Shown here: piece by piece, positions 37,201-48,960 of the stretch
Numbering within the stretch: the first letter of the stretch is position 1
Layout of the letters: every line of letters starts with the position of its first letter
NCBI RefSeq assembly: GCF_947242115.1
Contig: NC_074712.1
Location: 17,760,666-17,824,665, forward strand
Length of the DNA: 64,000 bases
Reading direction: 5' to 3'
Source: Biomphalaria glabrata
Taxonomy: Eukaryota > Mollusca > Gastropoda > Planorbidae
Translations under genes and position numbers: made by a program
Notes under the pieces: generated by a model
Database searches by the model: none
What the model was told of the DNA's origin: nothing
The model's input: only the letters and a program-made list of their open reading frames with translations

Positions 37201-37588
37201 TGCTGAGGGAGAGAGAACTGTTAAGGGCTGAAGTCAAATAAAAAGAACGGTTTAGATTGTATAGCTCGTGGTTGCCTATAACATGATACACAGGTATATG
37301 CAAAGAGTTAAATGGGTTCAGAGCGGTGGACAAGGCTTTTTTACTGCTGGTTTCACCACCAATATTGTTCTTTCCATCAATGAGATCTCCCAGTTGGAGA
37401 ACAAATGCAACCGGATCATCCGAACGTTTCCAATCGTTGATGGCATTTTTGAGCAAGTTCAAAGCATTTCGGTAGAAACGTTCTCTGGTTTTAGAGAAAT
37501 CTGTGCCATCATCACAATCTGCATACTGTACATCAGCGATGATGCCAAATGTGATGTGAGGCTTTTCTCTTTCAGATGTGGATGCCAT
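34261..37588 (-). CDS. ADPRM: Manganese-dependent ADP-ribose/CDP-alcohol diphosphatase, complete, 2 coding exons
   Basis: Coding exons 37588-36892 and 34562-34261 on - join in phase (GTAAGTGTGG donor, CTAG acceptor), giving 332 aa; human ADPRM is about 340. Metallophosphoesterase motifs are in order: GIIADVQYAD (metal-binding Asp), VLQLGDLIDG, VIGNHELYN (GNHE), NVIIITHI at the exon junction, CLAWNYDE, FAGHEHAG (GHxH) and GVIETRPGG. The family hydrolyses ADP-ribose and CDP-choline-type substrates in the cytosol. The start used is MASTSEREKP. Upstream, a TTTTTATCAG acceptor ends at 37613, so a 5' UTR exon must lie further up (not found). No signal peptide. The intron holds a 698-bp hAT element. 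Confidence 0.92.
34671..35368 (+). mobile_element. Internally deleted hAT element with BED-finger remnant, exact 8-bp target-site duplication
   Basis: CTTTAGAT flanks it at 34663-34670 and 35369-35376. Ends CAGTGATGCCCAAAATACGG and, inverted, CAGTGATGCCCAGCCTAATT. Inside, frames with stops read MKWDSECRIYQEK, then KRHYKTNMTAFLI, the N-terminal end of a GTF2IRD2/ZBED-like hAT transposase. The catalytic domain is gone. It lies in the ADPRM intron. Confidence 0.85.
35770..35960 (+). repeat. Dispersed repeat with a CTGTCTGTCTGG head
   Basis: AACTCACTCTATCTGTCTGTCTGG followed by CATCCCACATCCAATCTCAT and GAAATTTTGCACAATTATTT. It shares order and wording with 28010, 48530-48960, 51800-52060 and, inverted, 56355-56450 and 62380-62515. 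Confidence 0.6.
36585..36665 (-). mobile_element. SINE family 1 tail fragment
   Basis: CCCCTTTCAGACCTCATGAT, then GATGATGTAAAGCTCATCTG. Confidence 0.6.
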
Positions 37589-37704
37589 GGATTCAAAGTA
37601 GTTAAATGTAATCTGATAAAAATAAATAAACAAAGAAAACTATTACATCTTTTAAAAAAACATTATAAAGAAAACATCCTTTAAATAATGATTGCAAGAA
37701 CCCA

Positions 37705-37990
37705 AGATTAATAATAATAATCTTTATTATCATTAAGGAAATTTGTCTTACAATTTGTGCATTACACCAATCAAAACATCATAACTATAGAAAACCAAAA
37801 TATACATTCACACCAGACTCACTCATAATTTACATGTGACAAAGTTTATATCAGATTGTTTCTATTTAATGATTTGATTGCCAGGGGAACAAAAGAGTTT
37901 TTGTGTCTGTTTGTCTTTTCTATCTGTGTCTTGTATCTCTTTGTGAAAAAAATCCTAACCTAAAGGGTGATTTTTTTATTTCTAGAATCT
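37705..37990 (-). mobile_element. LINE 3' end fragment
   Basis: Read on -, broken frames resemble the tail of a CR1/L2-like ORF2 (DTDRKDKQTQKLFCSPGNQI) and a 3' UTR ending in TTAATGATAATAAAGATT. It starts about 90 bp upstream of the ADPRM acceptor. Confidence 0.5.
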
Positions 37991-39080
37991 TTTTAGCTTT
38001 TTTATGAATGACCATTCTCCCTATAAAAATACAAACTTTATCAAAATTTTAATAATCATGTCTAAAAAGTTTCTTCTTAAGACCAGTCTACTGGGCAGAT
38101 GATGAACTGGCAACCTGTTTCTGTGGTCGGTACTTTAAAAGACTGTTATATCGTGAGATAAGCATCAGCAAAGAATGCTGATCACAAAAAAAGCTGAGGA
38201 TCAAAGTGTGATACTCTGCAACAGACCCAACCGTCCCAAACTTAGTGTGTGGCCGGCTTTTCGATTTGAAGATAGGACTCCGTAGCCATCAATGAGTTCA
38301 TGGGAAATGAGGGAAATGAGATTGTGCTCATATTCAATCACAAAGAAAGAGCTACATACATATATTATGTATTACATATATGTGGTGAGTAAAAAGTCAA
38401 ACCACAGTCACTTATCCAGCTTTATCTTAATGATTTTAGGGTGGTCTCCAAATGTAGCTTGAAAGCCCAACAGGATTGAAAAGATAAGGCATTCAATTCA
38501 AAAGCTTAACACTCTACTGCTTAACAACATTGGGTGGGTAAAACTGAATATATAATACAAAATACATTTCTTTTAATATGGTATTTTGAAAGAGAATATG
38601 GGAGCAATTTATCCTTAAAATAAAGTAAATGATATAAAGTTCATTTGTTTCTATGGCAATTAATAACCAGGAAAAAGGTCAACACAAACACTAATCACCA
38701 TTCCACAAAAAATCTAAGGTGTCCCCACTAAGGCTTAAGACAGACACTTGGACACCCTAAAATTGAGATATAAAATATCCAACCTTGATTTAACAATTTA
38801 ATTTTGGACACTAACCCTTTATAAATAAAAAAACAATTCTGTAGGGAAAAAAAAGGACTTACATTCTGCAGCAGTAAGAAAACACAGGACAAAACTAAAA
38901 GTTTTATCAATAAGATTTGCTTTCCAGGGGTCTCTTTAAATACTATGGTGGCTGCTTTTGGGTGTTTATAAAATTTGTTACAGATGAGCGCTGTACAAAG
39001 AAAAAGTAAAAAGTGATTAACATAAATGATACAACACTGCATCTATAATATGGTGTAGTTCCCACTAAGACAATTTAAAA
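37991..39080. other. No gene seen; degraded repeats
   Basis: 38075-38530 contains SINE-like fragments (GATGATGAACTGGCAACCTG; TGAAAGCCCAACAGGATT) too eroded to place. A 104-codon open stretch on - (39042-38728) has no recognisable product. Confidence 0.35.
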
Positions 39081-39086
39081 AAAAAA

Positions 39087-39337
39087 GTTCCCCTTTCAGA
39101 CCATGCAGTTTATGGGGCAGATGATGTAAAAGTAATCTGTTTCTGACAGTTAACTAGGGTGTCGTGTGGCCAGCGTAACGACCAACTGATTTTACTTGAC
39201 AGGTACCCTTTAGAGTTGGATGGACTCAGAGGCATCCTAAAAATCCAGAAATTAAAAATCCCAATTTTCACCAGGATTAAAGCCCAAGAATTTCCAGTTT
39301 GAAAGCCAAGGGTTTACCCCTCAGTCACCGTACCTCA
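39087..39337 (-). mobile_element. SINE family 1 copy
   Basis: CCCCTTTCAGACCATGCAGT tail, TGGCCAGCGTAACGACCAAC body, and a TTACCCCTCAGTCACCG inverted tRNA-like head. Confidence 0.75.
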
Positions 39338-39539
39338 CACTAAGACATTTACTAATCACTATTTGAATAAGCTAATGGCACATAAAATCAGAAATAAATA
39401 TTTGAAAATCTGCTTTATAAATTATAGATGTTCTTTTAGAAAAGTAAAATATTAGGAACTAAACAAGCTGCAGGAAGATAGCTTAGCTGTGATGATATTG
39501 AAGTCACATATCAAATGAACAAAGTTTGTTTAAAAGCTA

Positions 39540-39880
39540 TGATTAAAAGCTGAAGAGAAAAAAGATGCATATCAACAGCTATCCTGTTGTGATCCATGTA
39601 CAATAAATGGTACTGTATCCAAACTGGCAAAACAGAATGAGACAACAAGTACGTGAGCTCAAAATTAGGACCAGTGAAATATGCCTTTGTGGAGTGTCAC
39701 CAGTAAATGCCGACCATGTCCTCCAAAGCTGCACAACAGTACTTTAATGAGAGGGCCGAACCTGATTCTGGCCTCAAAATACCCCTGTTAAAGAAATCCT
39801 GCTTGGAGAGCTACCTGATCTGATAAATGCTGAGCAGTTCATCTTAGATATGACACTAGTAATCTGAGCTCATCAGAATG
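39540..39880 (+). mobile_element. Old LINE fragment with a CxCG...DHxLQxC end
   Basis: In one frame 39675-39740 reads SEICLCGVSPVNADHVLQSC, the zinc-knuckle-like end seen after the RT domain of jockey-type LINEs. It is followed by PDLINAEQFILDMTLVI. Several stops are present. Confidence 0.6.
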
Positions 39881-40229
39881 ATAATGAGAATGCAGAAAAA
39901 GAAAGCTGAAGTGAATTAACAATTTAATAATAGTTTACATGAGATCACAAATAAAAAGACATTAAAAATATTTGTATTCTTCATCAATATGTATTTCTGA
40001 GTTTCTGTGTGACTTTTTGGGGCAGACAATATAAAGCTCATGAAATAAATAAATGCTGGTTTAACAATAGATTAAAGAAACTATGTAAACAGAAGGAAAA
40101 CCTATATATAGAAAATTTAAAGAAACTAATGCAGAAAGTTTATAAAAAGTACATTAAAATTAAACACCTCACCCAATAAGTAAGCAGACAGCTGCAGAGT
40201 GAATACATAAACAATGTCACTTAGTCTAA

Positions 40230-40700
40230 TATACTTTTTATATAATTATAGGCATAGGCTAAGTTAAGAAAAGAATTCTCAATAGTTGAATAGTTATTTA
40301 ATACTATATCTAAAATATAGATCTAAGTATAGTATTAATAGTATGATTTTTATACTATTTAATACTTTAGTTTATTAGTAGATCTAGTATTCTATTTAAT
40401 TTATTATTAATTATACTTTTTAACTTTTACTTTATTACTATTATTAGTCTCTTTAAATAGTTTTAACTCTTTACTTTTAGACTAGTTAGAGTTACTTAAC
40501 TCAGTAAACTCAGACTAACTAAGTGTCAGACTAAGCATTAGACTTAGGACAGTGAGTTAGGACTTAGCCTAGGATTAATTTAATTGACTTATCATCACTT
40601 ATCATCTTGACTTATGGTTATGGTAACACTCTAACACTGTCACTGTGACTAAGTAAGTGTAAGTCACTGTACACGTAACACTACAGTCACTACAGTGATA
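40230..40700. repeat. Cryptically simple TAG/CTTAG-rich tract
   Basis: Shuffled words such as GTTAGGACTTAGCC, TAGTATTAATAG and CTAAGTGTCAGACTAAGC with no clear period. The style resembles 25060-25870. Confidence 0.55.
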
Positions 40701-41105
40701 ACAGTGGTAGAGAATAGTTCTGGAGTCTAGATAAAAGAGAATGTCTCGATATATTGGTTTTAAATATACATTTAGATATCTCTACACATAGAGACTTATA
40801 TCTAACCACAATTATGGACTGGTATATACCTAAAAATAAAATTCTATGAGTTTGATGAAAATAAAATGATGACATTGGCAACACATCATAATACTAAAAG
40901 AGTGACTTCCCTTGACGGAAATCACTAAAAACACAAAATATGTCTTCCACAGACCTATATATTTCGAAGTCGATGTGACATTATCATTATAAGCTTTTGC
41001 TAAAGATGATTAATAACACCTAATTTACTCTTAATAACTATTGAATGATAGATTTAGGACTAATCAAAATAAATCTCTCAAGGTAGACTATATAACTAAA
41101 CTAGG

Positions 41106-41107
<2 letters not shown>

Positions 41108-41197
<90 letters not shown>
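41108..41197. repeat. (TA)n microsatellite
   Basis: About 45 uninterrupted TA repeats. Confidence 0.98.
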
Positions 41198-41201
<4 letters not shown>

Positions 41202-42967
41202 TTAATAAAAGCCTATAGATCCAGACTTCAGAGAATGCAAACCACATATAATCTTTTTTCTAAAAAAAAGTATTTTTATTATGTTTTCTTGTTTACAATA
41301 CTTTTATTCAAGTCGCACTTTTGGAGTGAAACCTCTGGGTGGGAAATACCTTTGTGGGTGGACTCTATTCTCGAAAACGGCTCTAGCGATTTTCCAAGCT
41401 CTAAAGGCTTTTCATTAGAAGGAATGGGGAGGGGCAAACTAATGTTCCATTATTAAAAATCTAAAATTCATCAGTTATTAAGAAAAAAATCGCTTTATAA
41501 GTTGTATAAAGGATTTACTGCTACTTTGTTTTTTTACAATACCCCCTATATTCAAGTCATAACTTTATTGAACCTGGAGGGTGGAACCTGGAAACGGTTC
41601 TAAAAAAACAGCTCTAATGTAAAAGTGTTCTATTTTTTTTTTCTAGAAATTTAACAGCTGATGTATAAGCCTATCGATGAGAAACGAATTACTAGCTCAT
41701 TTGCTACACGAATACCGGTACGTGACGTTTTGGCGCCGCCGTTTTGGCGACGGGACGTTTTGGCGCGAGCCGTTTTGGCGACGGGACGTTTTGGCGCGAG
41801 ATATCATTTGACGATAATTTAATAAGCACGTAACTTTTATAATAATGTTTATTTCACTCTACCATAATATTGTATGTATAGTATGAATTCTAACACCGTT
41901 CGGCGAATTGTTTTTTTTTTTTAATTATAAAGGTTTTGCATATTTCATGAATATAGGCCTATAATAAGTCAGATTCCTGAATGGTAATGACATGCTATAT
42001 GTGAGTTCTGCTAATCGCACTGGATGACATTTTTGGATTTCTTTCCAAAAGATTTTGTTTTTTATTTGACATTAGTGTAATATACGAATTAGCTAAGTGT
42101 CACACTGTAATACCTATAACAAAAACCATGTTAACATCTAAAGCTCTATTACGCTGAATGACGACAATAACTCCACACATAGTAAAGATCAAGACTCGGA
42201 ATGTGGTCAGTACAAACTCTAACGTGAATCCACCAATGTAAACAAACACTATGGGCGACAATAGATAGAAACAAATTCACGACACTAAGATACTTTGAAA
42301 AGATATATTTTGAGAAATTGGGTAGGGGTGATTTGGGTGACACATCTCGCATTGACGCAGGTAGAGTTAAACAAATTAAGACAAGACCAGCACCGAGCAC
42401 TGGTCGTTGGCGTCATGCGTCTGGCGATCATCTCCTTGGGAATGGTTATTACATGTGACACCTATCCCGCCCCCCTCTCTTCAGCTCACATTTCACTCCT
42501 TGTATATACTCTTTCCTCCACCCCTCCCCTCTCTCACGCGTAAGACGATAATCTGTTTCTAGCACTCCACTTGACATCCCTAGGTGCGAATATATAGTCC
42601 TTAATCTTTAATTCCGAGAGCGGCCCAAAGTCTACCCCTCTCTTTCAATCTCTTCGCCCCTACGTCTTTATAAGCTCGCGTAGTTTGGACCATTCACTAA
42701 TCATTTTATCCAGTACTCAGACAGACTAGAAAAACTTTCGCCATTTCTAACTAAAAACCTGTTGGCAGTCTATATAAAAAATAGAAAAAGTCCAGTCGAA
42801 GCGAGGAAAAGACAAAATTTCGCATGAAGGATATCTCCATAGACATACATAAATATAGACTGGCCGATAATAGAGTTTTATGAAACGAAAATTTGTGACT
42901 TGCATTTCTGTGTAGGCCTACTTTATTTATGTCTAGGAGTTTTGTTTAATCTCTAAGACTGAAGATC

Positions 42968-43231
42968 ATGCAATTTTTCAATGTTTCAGAATTCGGAAAT
43001 CCGAATACAATAGATATACATGTTTTCAAGTTACATGAAGTTATTTCCTTTTTCCAGTCTATATTTATTTATGTCTATGGATATCTCTATGTTTTCGATA
43101 AGTTTATTGTAGACCACTCTAAGAAGTTCTGGCTTTGTGAACTTAAAAATGAATGTAGAGCTCGTCTACACACAGAGCTCTTCAGTCAACATATCCGTTA
43201 TGTGCTATACATGGCTGCTTGTTTCATCTGA
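42968..43231 (+). pseudogene. FLYWCH-type zinc-finger remnant of the MULE
   Basis: The text SKKFWLCELKNECRARLHTE has the W-x-C...C-x-A-x-x-H-T form of FLYWCH fingers found at the N-terminus of animal MULE transposases. The frame ends at a stop just where the transposase C-terminal part begins in another frame, so the catalytic middle has been deleted. Confidence 0.6.
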
Positions 43232-43787
43232 CAAAAAATTTGCGAAAGAAATTGGCAGATGAAAATCTTCTTTCAATGTACAACAATGATCCAGAAATTG
43301 CTTTGGCAGCTAGAATGATAGTTGCATTAGCATTTGTTCCCATCGAGGACTTGGATATGGCTGTTGAAACTCTGGCAAATGAGCTGCCTTTACATCTTAC
43401 TCCGGTAATCCACTGGTTTGAGGACACTTCTATTGGACGTCTAAACCGCAGTACAACTCGACGATGTCCTCCTATGTGGTCTATCAGAGAACACTAAATG
43501 GGGATAATCGAACAAACAATTTTGTGGAAGCAGCACATCGGCGACTACAAGCCGAGTTTGGAATGAGCCACCCATCCATATGGAAATTCATTGATGGAAT
43601 ACGAGCTATCCAGAAAGTTCGTGACCTTATATATGAACAATATATCCGGGGAGACCAGCCTCTTTCTAAACGAAAAAAGAATATTGACACAGTCAAGAGA
43701 ATCAATGTAATTGTACAAACTTATCAACAGAGGAACATCATTGAATACCTCAAGGGACTTGCACACAACTTTTTAATGAACCCTTGA
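43211..43787 (+). pseudogene. MULE transposase, C-terminal fragment
   Basis: FHLTKNLRKKLADENLLSMY, DPEIALAARMIVALAFVP, then after a one-step frame change near 43470 NGDNRTNNFVEAAHRRLQAE and FGMSHPSIWKFIDGIR, ending LKGLAHNFLMNP. RTNN-x-x-E-x-x-HRR is the signature C-terminal block of MULE transposases. The DDE core is missing, so the copy is non-autonomous. Confidence 0.8.
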
Positions 43788-44432
43788 ATTCCAGCGACTT
43801 AGGCAAATAACCATGTATACGTAACTTAAAGTATTTTGAGAAACATGGTACATGTATTGTATTTTTACTTATTATTAGCAAGTGTTTGGTATGTATAGCT
43901 GGAGATACCATACAGTCATTAAATAAACCAATGTTAATGTAAACAAATAATTGCATCAATTTTTAGTCTATCATCGTTTAATTTTTTTTTTATTTTTTTA
44001 ATTTTAAAGTAATATCTAAAAAAACTTTTTGAAAATAAAAGTGTGCCTCTTAATAAACACACATACACAAGCCAAAATGTTTATTAAAGAAAATGATGTG
44101 AAAAACAAACACACATTTACATTTAGTACGTGAAAAATATGTCTTAACACAAACACTCATGCAAAACATAGATATGGATAATTCTTTTAAAAGAAATAAT
44201 ACAATAAACGTACATAATGTATATCGCGCCAAAACGTCCCGTCGCCAAAACGGCTGGCGCCAAAACGACCTTCGCGCCAAAACGGCGGGGCCAAAACGGC
44301 GGCGCCAAAACGTCCTGCTTCGACGAATACCGCATGAAATAGCCATAATAAAAACAATTAATAAAAATATTTCTAATCTCACAGATTTATTGTTGTTTGT
44401 CTAGATCTATTTCAAATTTAATTTAATTAAAT

Positions 44433-44640
44433 TACATTATATATATATAGGCCTATAATTGGTGCCGGTACTCAGTGATTAGGTGGCGGTACTCAGTGAT
44501 GGATTGCCTAACTTTTAAATACTAATAAATTAATAATAAACGTTAAAATACAAGAAAAGTAATACTTTTTTCCCCCACATTGAGAAAGGTGCCGGTACGC
44601 CGTACCGGTGCGTACCGTCACAAAAAAGCCCTGTATGTAT
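44433..44640. repeat. Repeat with GGTGCCGGTAC words
   Basis: GGTGCCGGTACTCAGTGATT and a near copy (GGTGGCGGTACTCAGTGATG) occur in tandem, then GGTGCCGGTACGCCGTACCG. Probably an end-rich MITE; the family is not recognised. Confidence 0.4.
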
Positions 44641-44924
44641 ATATATGACAAAATTTACTCATAAACATATGTCTGCACACAAATTACCCCCCCCCTCCCC
44701 CACTCAAGGGGTTAGGGTCTGCCGTCTGGGAGGGGGCGGAAGATCCAATAGCCCCCCCCCCCCCCCCCCCCAATCAGAATCCGACAGAGGAAGGGGCGAC
44801 ATAAAATGAATATTAGTTAAATTATAAATAATTAGTATATATTATTAAAGAAAAAATAAATGCTTTTGACACATATTGTGTAATTTTTTCTACCGCCCTC
44901 CCATCCTCCGGATCTGCTAGTGAT

Positions 44925-45058
44925 GTGTGGCTGAAAGGCCAAAACTGCTTGGCTACGGCTTGGCCACCTAACAAGGGGGCTCGAGTTTGAATTCCAAATC
45001 GAGCAGAGTTTTGTTTGCTGAGCACCTAATAGCAGCACGGAAACCTCATCTTAGATAC
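44925..45058 (+). mobile_element. SINE family 2 copy
   Basis: GTGGCTGAAAGGCCAAAACT head, GGGGGCTCGAGTTTGAATTC, GCACCTAATAGCAGCACGG and a TCTTAGATACC tail that touches the 24-bp minisatellite. Confidence 0.75.
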
Positions 45059-45061
45059 CAC

Positions 45062-46412
45062 CAGCAGTTCACAAAAGTGTACTGAGAAGCTATCACAAAA
45101 GTGTACGGAGAAGCTATCACAAAAGTGTACTGAGAAGCTATCACAAAAGTGTACTGAGAAGCTATCACAAAAGTGTACTGAAAAGCTATCACAAAAGTGT
45201 ACTGAGAAGCTATCACAAAAGTGAATTGAGAAGCTATCACAAAAGTGTACTGAGAAGCTATCACAAAAGTGTACTGAGAAGCTATCACAAAAGTGTACTG
45301 AGAAGCTATCACAAAAGTGTAATGAGAAGCTATCACAAAAGTGTAATGAGAAGCTATCACAAAAGTGTACTGAGAAGCTATCACAAAAGTGAATTGAGAA
45401 GCTATCACAAAAGTGTACTGAGAAGCTATCACAAAAGTGTAATGAGAAGCTATCACAAAAGTGAATTGAGAAGCTATCACAAAAGTGTACTGAGAAGCTA
45501 TCACAAAAGTGTACTGAGAAGCTATCACAAAAGTGAATTGAGAAGCTATCACAAAAGTGAATTGAGAAGCTATCACAAAAGTGAATTGAGAAGCTATCAC
45601 AAAAGTGTACTGAGAAGCTATCACAAAAGTGTACTGAGAAGCTATCACAAAAGTGTACTGAGAAGCTATCACAAAAGTGTAATGAGAAGCTATCACAAAA
45701 GTGTACTGAAAAGCTATCACAAAAGTGTACTGAGAAGCTATCACAAAAGTGAATTGAGAAGCTATCACAAAAGTGTACTGAGAAGCTATCACAAAAGTGT
45801 ACTGAGAAGCTATCACAAAAGTGTACTGAGAAGCTATCACAAAAGTGTAATGAGAAGCTATCACAAAAGTGTAATGAGAAGCTATCACAAAAGTGTACTG
45901 AGAAGCTATCACAAAAGTGAATTGAGAAGCTATCACAAAAGTGTACTGAGAAGCTATCACAAAAGTGTAATGAGAAGCTATCACAAAAGTGAATTGAGAA
46001 GCTATCACAAAAGTGTACTGAGAAGCTATCACAAAAGTGTACTGAGAAGCTATCACAAAAGTGAATTGAGAAGCTATCACAAAAGTGAATTGAGAAGCTA
46101 TCACAAAAGTGAATTGAGAAGCTATCACAAAAGTGTACTGAGAAGCTATCACAAAAGTGTACTGAGAAGCTATCACAAAAGTGTACTGAGAAGCTATCAC
46201 AAAAGTGTAATGAGAAGCTATCACAAAAGTGTACTGAAAAGCTATCACAAAAGTGTACTGAGAAGCTATCACAAAAGTGAATTGAGAAGCTATCACAAAA
46301 GTGTACTGAGAAGCTATCACAAAAGTGTACTGAGAAGCTATCACAAAAGTGTACTGAGAAGCTATCACAAAAGTGTAATGAGAAGCTATCACAAAAGTGA
46401 ATTGAGAAGCCA
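45062..46412. repeat. 24-bp minisatellite, about 56 units, with a 22-unit (528-bp) higher-order repeat
   Basis: Unit GCTATCACAAAAGTGTACTG plus AGAA. Four main variants: A (GTGTACTGAGAA), B (GTGTAATGAGAA), C (GTGAATTGAGAA), D (GTGTACTGAAAA). From 45226 the order is AAABB-ACABC-AACCC-AAABD-AC, then exactly the same 22 units, then AAABC. The rare D unit recurs at 45180, 45708 and 46236, 528 bp apart. Both strands stay open across the array (YTFVIASQ on -, RSYHKSVL on +) only because 24 is a multiple of three. Confidence 0.95.
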
Positions 46413-47094
46413 CCTATTAAAATAATTTAAAAAACTGATTTAGGTATATGTTTTTTTTTATAAAAATAAATTGAGTAGGCCTATAAGAGGCCAGAAATAG
46501 TCGCAACTTAAATGAGAAGATACTTTTTGTGAGGCTCTGCAAAGTAGTTAGTTGCCTTTTAGCAGATTTAGAACCACTGCCAACGTTCGCTTACTTTAGA
46601 CATTTTAGTGGGTAAGTAAAGTTAAAACCTCAAAACAAACAAACACACAGACATATTAACTGTCATGCAGAACACATGTTGAACTGGTCTAGTCTCAGTG
46701 AAAGAGAAAATATCTGACTCCGTTGATTTATTGATCGACAACTCGTGGCTTTATGGCTCCAATATTGAGCCCCGGGTACGAGTGTAACAATGATCGCTCT
46801 GTCATGTGCAGAGGCCTGACACTGACTGATCAACACTGAACTATGGAAAGGTTTTCGCCTATGTCATTTTTTCTTTATCTCCCTGAAAGTGTGCGTGTTT
46901 GAAATTTTTTTGAAGTATCGACACATGAATAGGATATTATGATTAACTCGGGAGTAGGGAGAATGCGACTTGCCAAAGCGACATTCTTGTAGCTTCTAAC
47001 TGGATCAATAGAATATTAATATTTACACTGATAGATATGTGCGTTCATACTGAGAAAAAGTGTCTTTGTTTCCATTGTTCTTCTAGAGTGGTTT

Positions 47095-47230
47095 TCCTTT
47101 TTTAGAGGCTTCCGAAAGGGGAAAAGCGCTATTAAATTTGCGTGGTCTGTCTGTCCGTCCGTCTGTCACATTTTGATCTCTAAAAAGATATTGGAAATCT
47201 AAATTCAAGATATTTTGTTGATTGCAAAGT
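47095..47230. mobile_element. Long-TIR MITE, left half
   Basis: GGGGAAAAGCGCTATTAAAT, then GTGGTCTGTCTGTCCGTCCG and AAAAAGATATTGGAAATCT, as at the left end of 63536-63993 and inverted at 22881. Confidence 0.6.
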
Positions 47231-47539
47231 CCTAGTGCAACTACAACTTTTTACCTTCTGACAAGATGGTGGATTTCAATCTGCAAAAATCCGCAACCAT
47301 CATTGACATCACTGTAACACTATCTTACAAATAAGGAAAACAGAAATGGCATGAAAATGAATTCATTTTCATTAAACTAATAATAACAATATCACCACAA
47401 AGTTCCTCAGTGGAAAGTGATAAAGGGATTACAATGAATTTTGTTTCTATTTAACGAAACTCTGGCAGCGCCAGAGAATGAATATTCGTTCATTTCTAAC
47501 ATAATAATTTCCTCCGTGAGGAAATTCGTTTTACAAGTG

Positions 47540-47760
47540 TATAGTGTTCCTTTTTTACTTTCGGGATCTTTATGGCGCCTCTGAGTTCACCCCATTTCTA
47601 ATGGGTAACATGATATTTATTGGGGGAAAATAAATACGGTTGGTCGTTGTGCTAGGCACATGATACCCTCGTTAATCGTAAGCCACAGAAACAGTTTACC
47701 TTTATATTATCTGCCCCATAGATCGCAAGGTCTGAAAGGGGAAATTTACTTTTTATACTG
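47540..47760 (+). mobile_element. SINE family 1 copy
   Basis: TTTCTAATGGGTAACATGAT, CGGTTGGTCGTTGTGCTAGG, TATCTGCCCCATAGATCGCA and AAGGTCTGAAAGGGG tail. Confidence 0.75.
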
Positions 47761-48529
47761 CACATAAAGATACATTATTAGAGCAAAAATTTATACGATA
47801 GCACACACAATATACGTCAATGTCACAGTCTGAACATTACATGTGAAATTTGCTTTTAATAGAAAAATCATTTATTGCATAAAATATTATAGCAGTTACG
47901 AAACCGTTTTTGTTATTTTCTAAAATAATATTCAAAAAATATTTATACTATTAAATTTTGTGTTTTCTGTTATAAAAGTTACAAACAATTTACGAAACAA
48001 GATTATTTTTGTTCTAACAAGAAAGAATGCATTTTGTATGCATACAGTGTTTAGTGTTATTCATTATCTGGACGCATCCAATGTCTTTCGAGATTGATTG
48101 AGCCATACAAATAGATACTATAGATAACTACAACATAGTCTACCCAAGGCTCCTCTAGACATTTATTGTAGGAAACGATAACAGACACAGGCCATGAAAA
48201 ACATTGGCTCTTCACCAGCTATCAATTAGAGGATCGTTTAATAACATCCTTAGGCCAGGCTCACAATGAACCAAATTTTTGCATATAATCACTTCAATAA
48301 ATACATATAAATATTAACATTGTATTGGACCATAATAAAAATAACATAGTATCATGTTAACCTGCCTAATAATAAAAACATATTAGCAACACTGTCGACC
48401 CGCGCATAGTTTCAGATAATCGTTTTGAAAACATTCACATTCTATTTCTCCATTGTTCTGTCTTTTCTCTTTTTTTCTTCGTTTGATTTTCCGTTTTTAA
48501 CAAGGCTTATCTCAACTCACTTTAGCAAT

Positions 48530-48960
48530 CTGTCTAGTAAAAAGGTTGAACACGTTATTTTTTTCATACCCATTTTCAGATCAAGTTGAAACTTTGCACA
48601 ATTATTCGTTGGAAAAGACAATACATAAATAAAAAAAAAAACTATTACACTTTGTTTGATACCAACAAGGGAAATTAATACTTCGATATTATAAGATATG
48701 GCTTAATATGTGGGGGTTTGTCCCCTTAGATAATTGTACACATTATTTTTCCCACACCCATTCTCGGATCAAGTTGAAACTTTCCATAATTATTTTTGTA
48801 CCTAACAAAATATGAATCAATAAAAAACAACAACAACCAATTATTCAATTAATTATAGGTAATTAATTATCTTGTTTGATATCAAAAAAAGGAAAATATT
48901 ATTGAGAGATATAGCTGTAACTATTGAGTTATTCCCCTTAGATAAGCTTTCTTTTTTTTT
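48530..48960 (+). repeat. Dispersed repeat, two tandem-like copies
   Basis: ACCCATTTTCAGATCAAGTT (48570) and ACCCATTCTCGGATCAAGTT (48757), each followed by GAAACTTT and then an ATTGTTAG-like phrase before TTCCCCTTAGATAA. Same family as 35770. Confidence 0.65.

Larger units (their letters stand above)
41718..44322 (+). mobile_element. Decayed MULE (Mutator-like) DNA transposon, 2.6 kb
   Basis: The left end holds GACGTTTTGGCGCCGCC and GTTTTGGC repeats; the right end holds the same in inverse (GGCGGCGCCAAAACGTC). Both ends carry several spaced copies of GCCAAAACG. ACGAATACCG at 41708-41717 recurs at 44323-44332, fitting the 9-10 bp duplication of this superfamily. The interior carries a FLYWCH-like finger remnant and the C-terminal part of a transposase on +. 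Boundaries rest on the 10-bp repeat; the outermost few bases of the two ends do not match. Confidence 0.75.
46413..48530. other. No host gene seen
   Basis: Contains a half copy of the long-TIR MITE (47095-47230) and a SINE (47540-47760), listed separately. The rest shows no coding signal. Confidence 0.4.

Noticed and set aside
42149-42543. Two overlapping antisense frames of about 82 codons
   Set aside because: Inside the MULE, no recognisable motif; each may be chance in a GC-richer stretch.
45062-46412. Regularly repeated array considered as a CRISPR-like structure
   Set aside because: Repeats are directly adjacent without unique spacers, and the setting is an animal genome.
45046-46425. 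Very long open frames on both strands (455 and 399 codons) of repeated octapeptides
   Set aside because: They are a consequence of the 24-bp minisatellite period; no start context, introns or composition typical of a gene.
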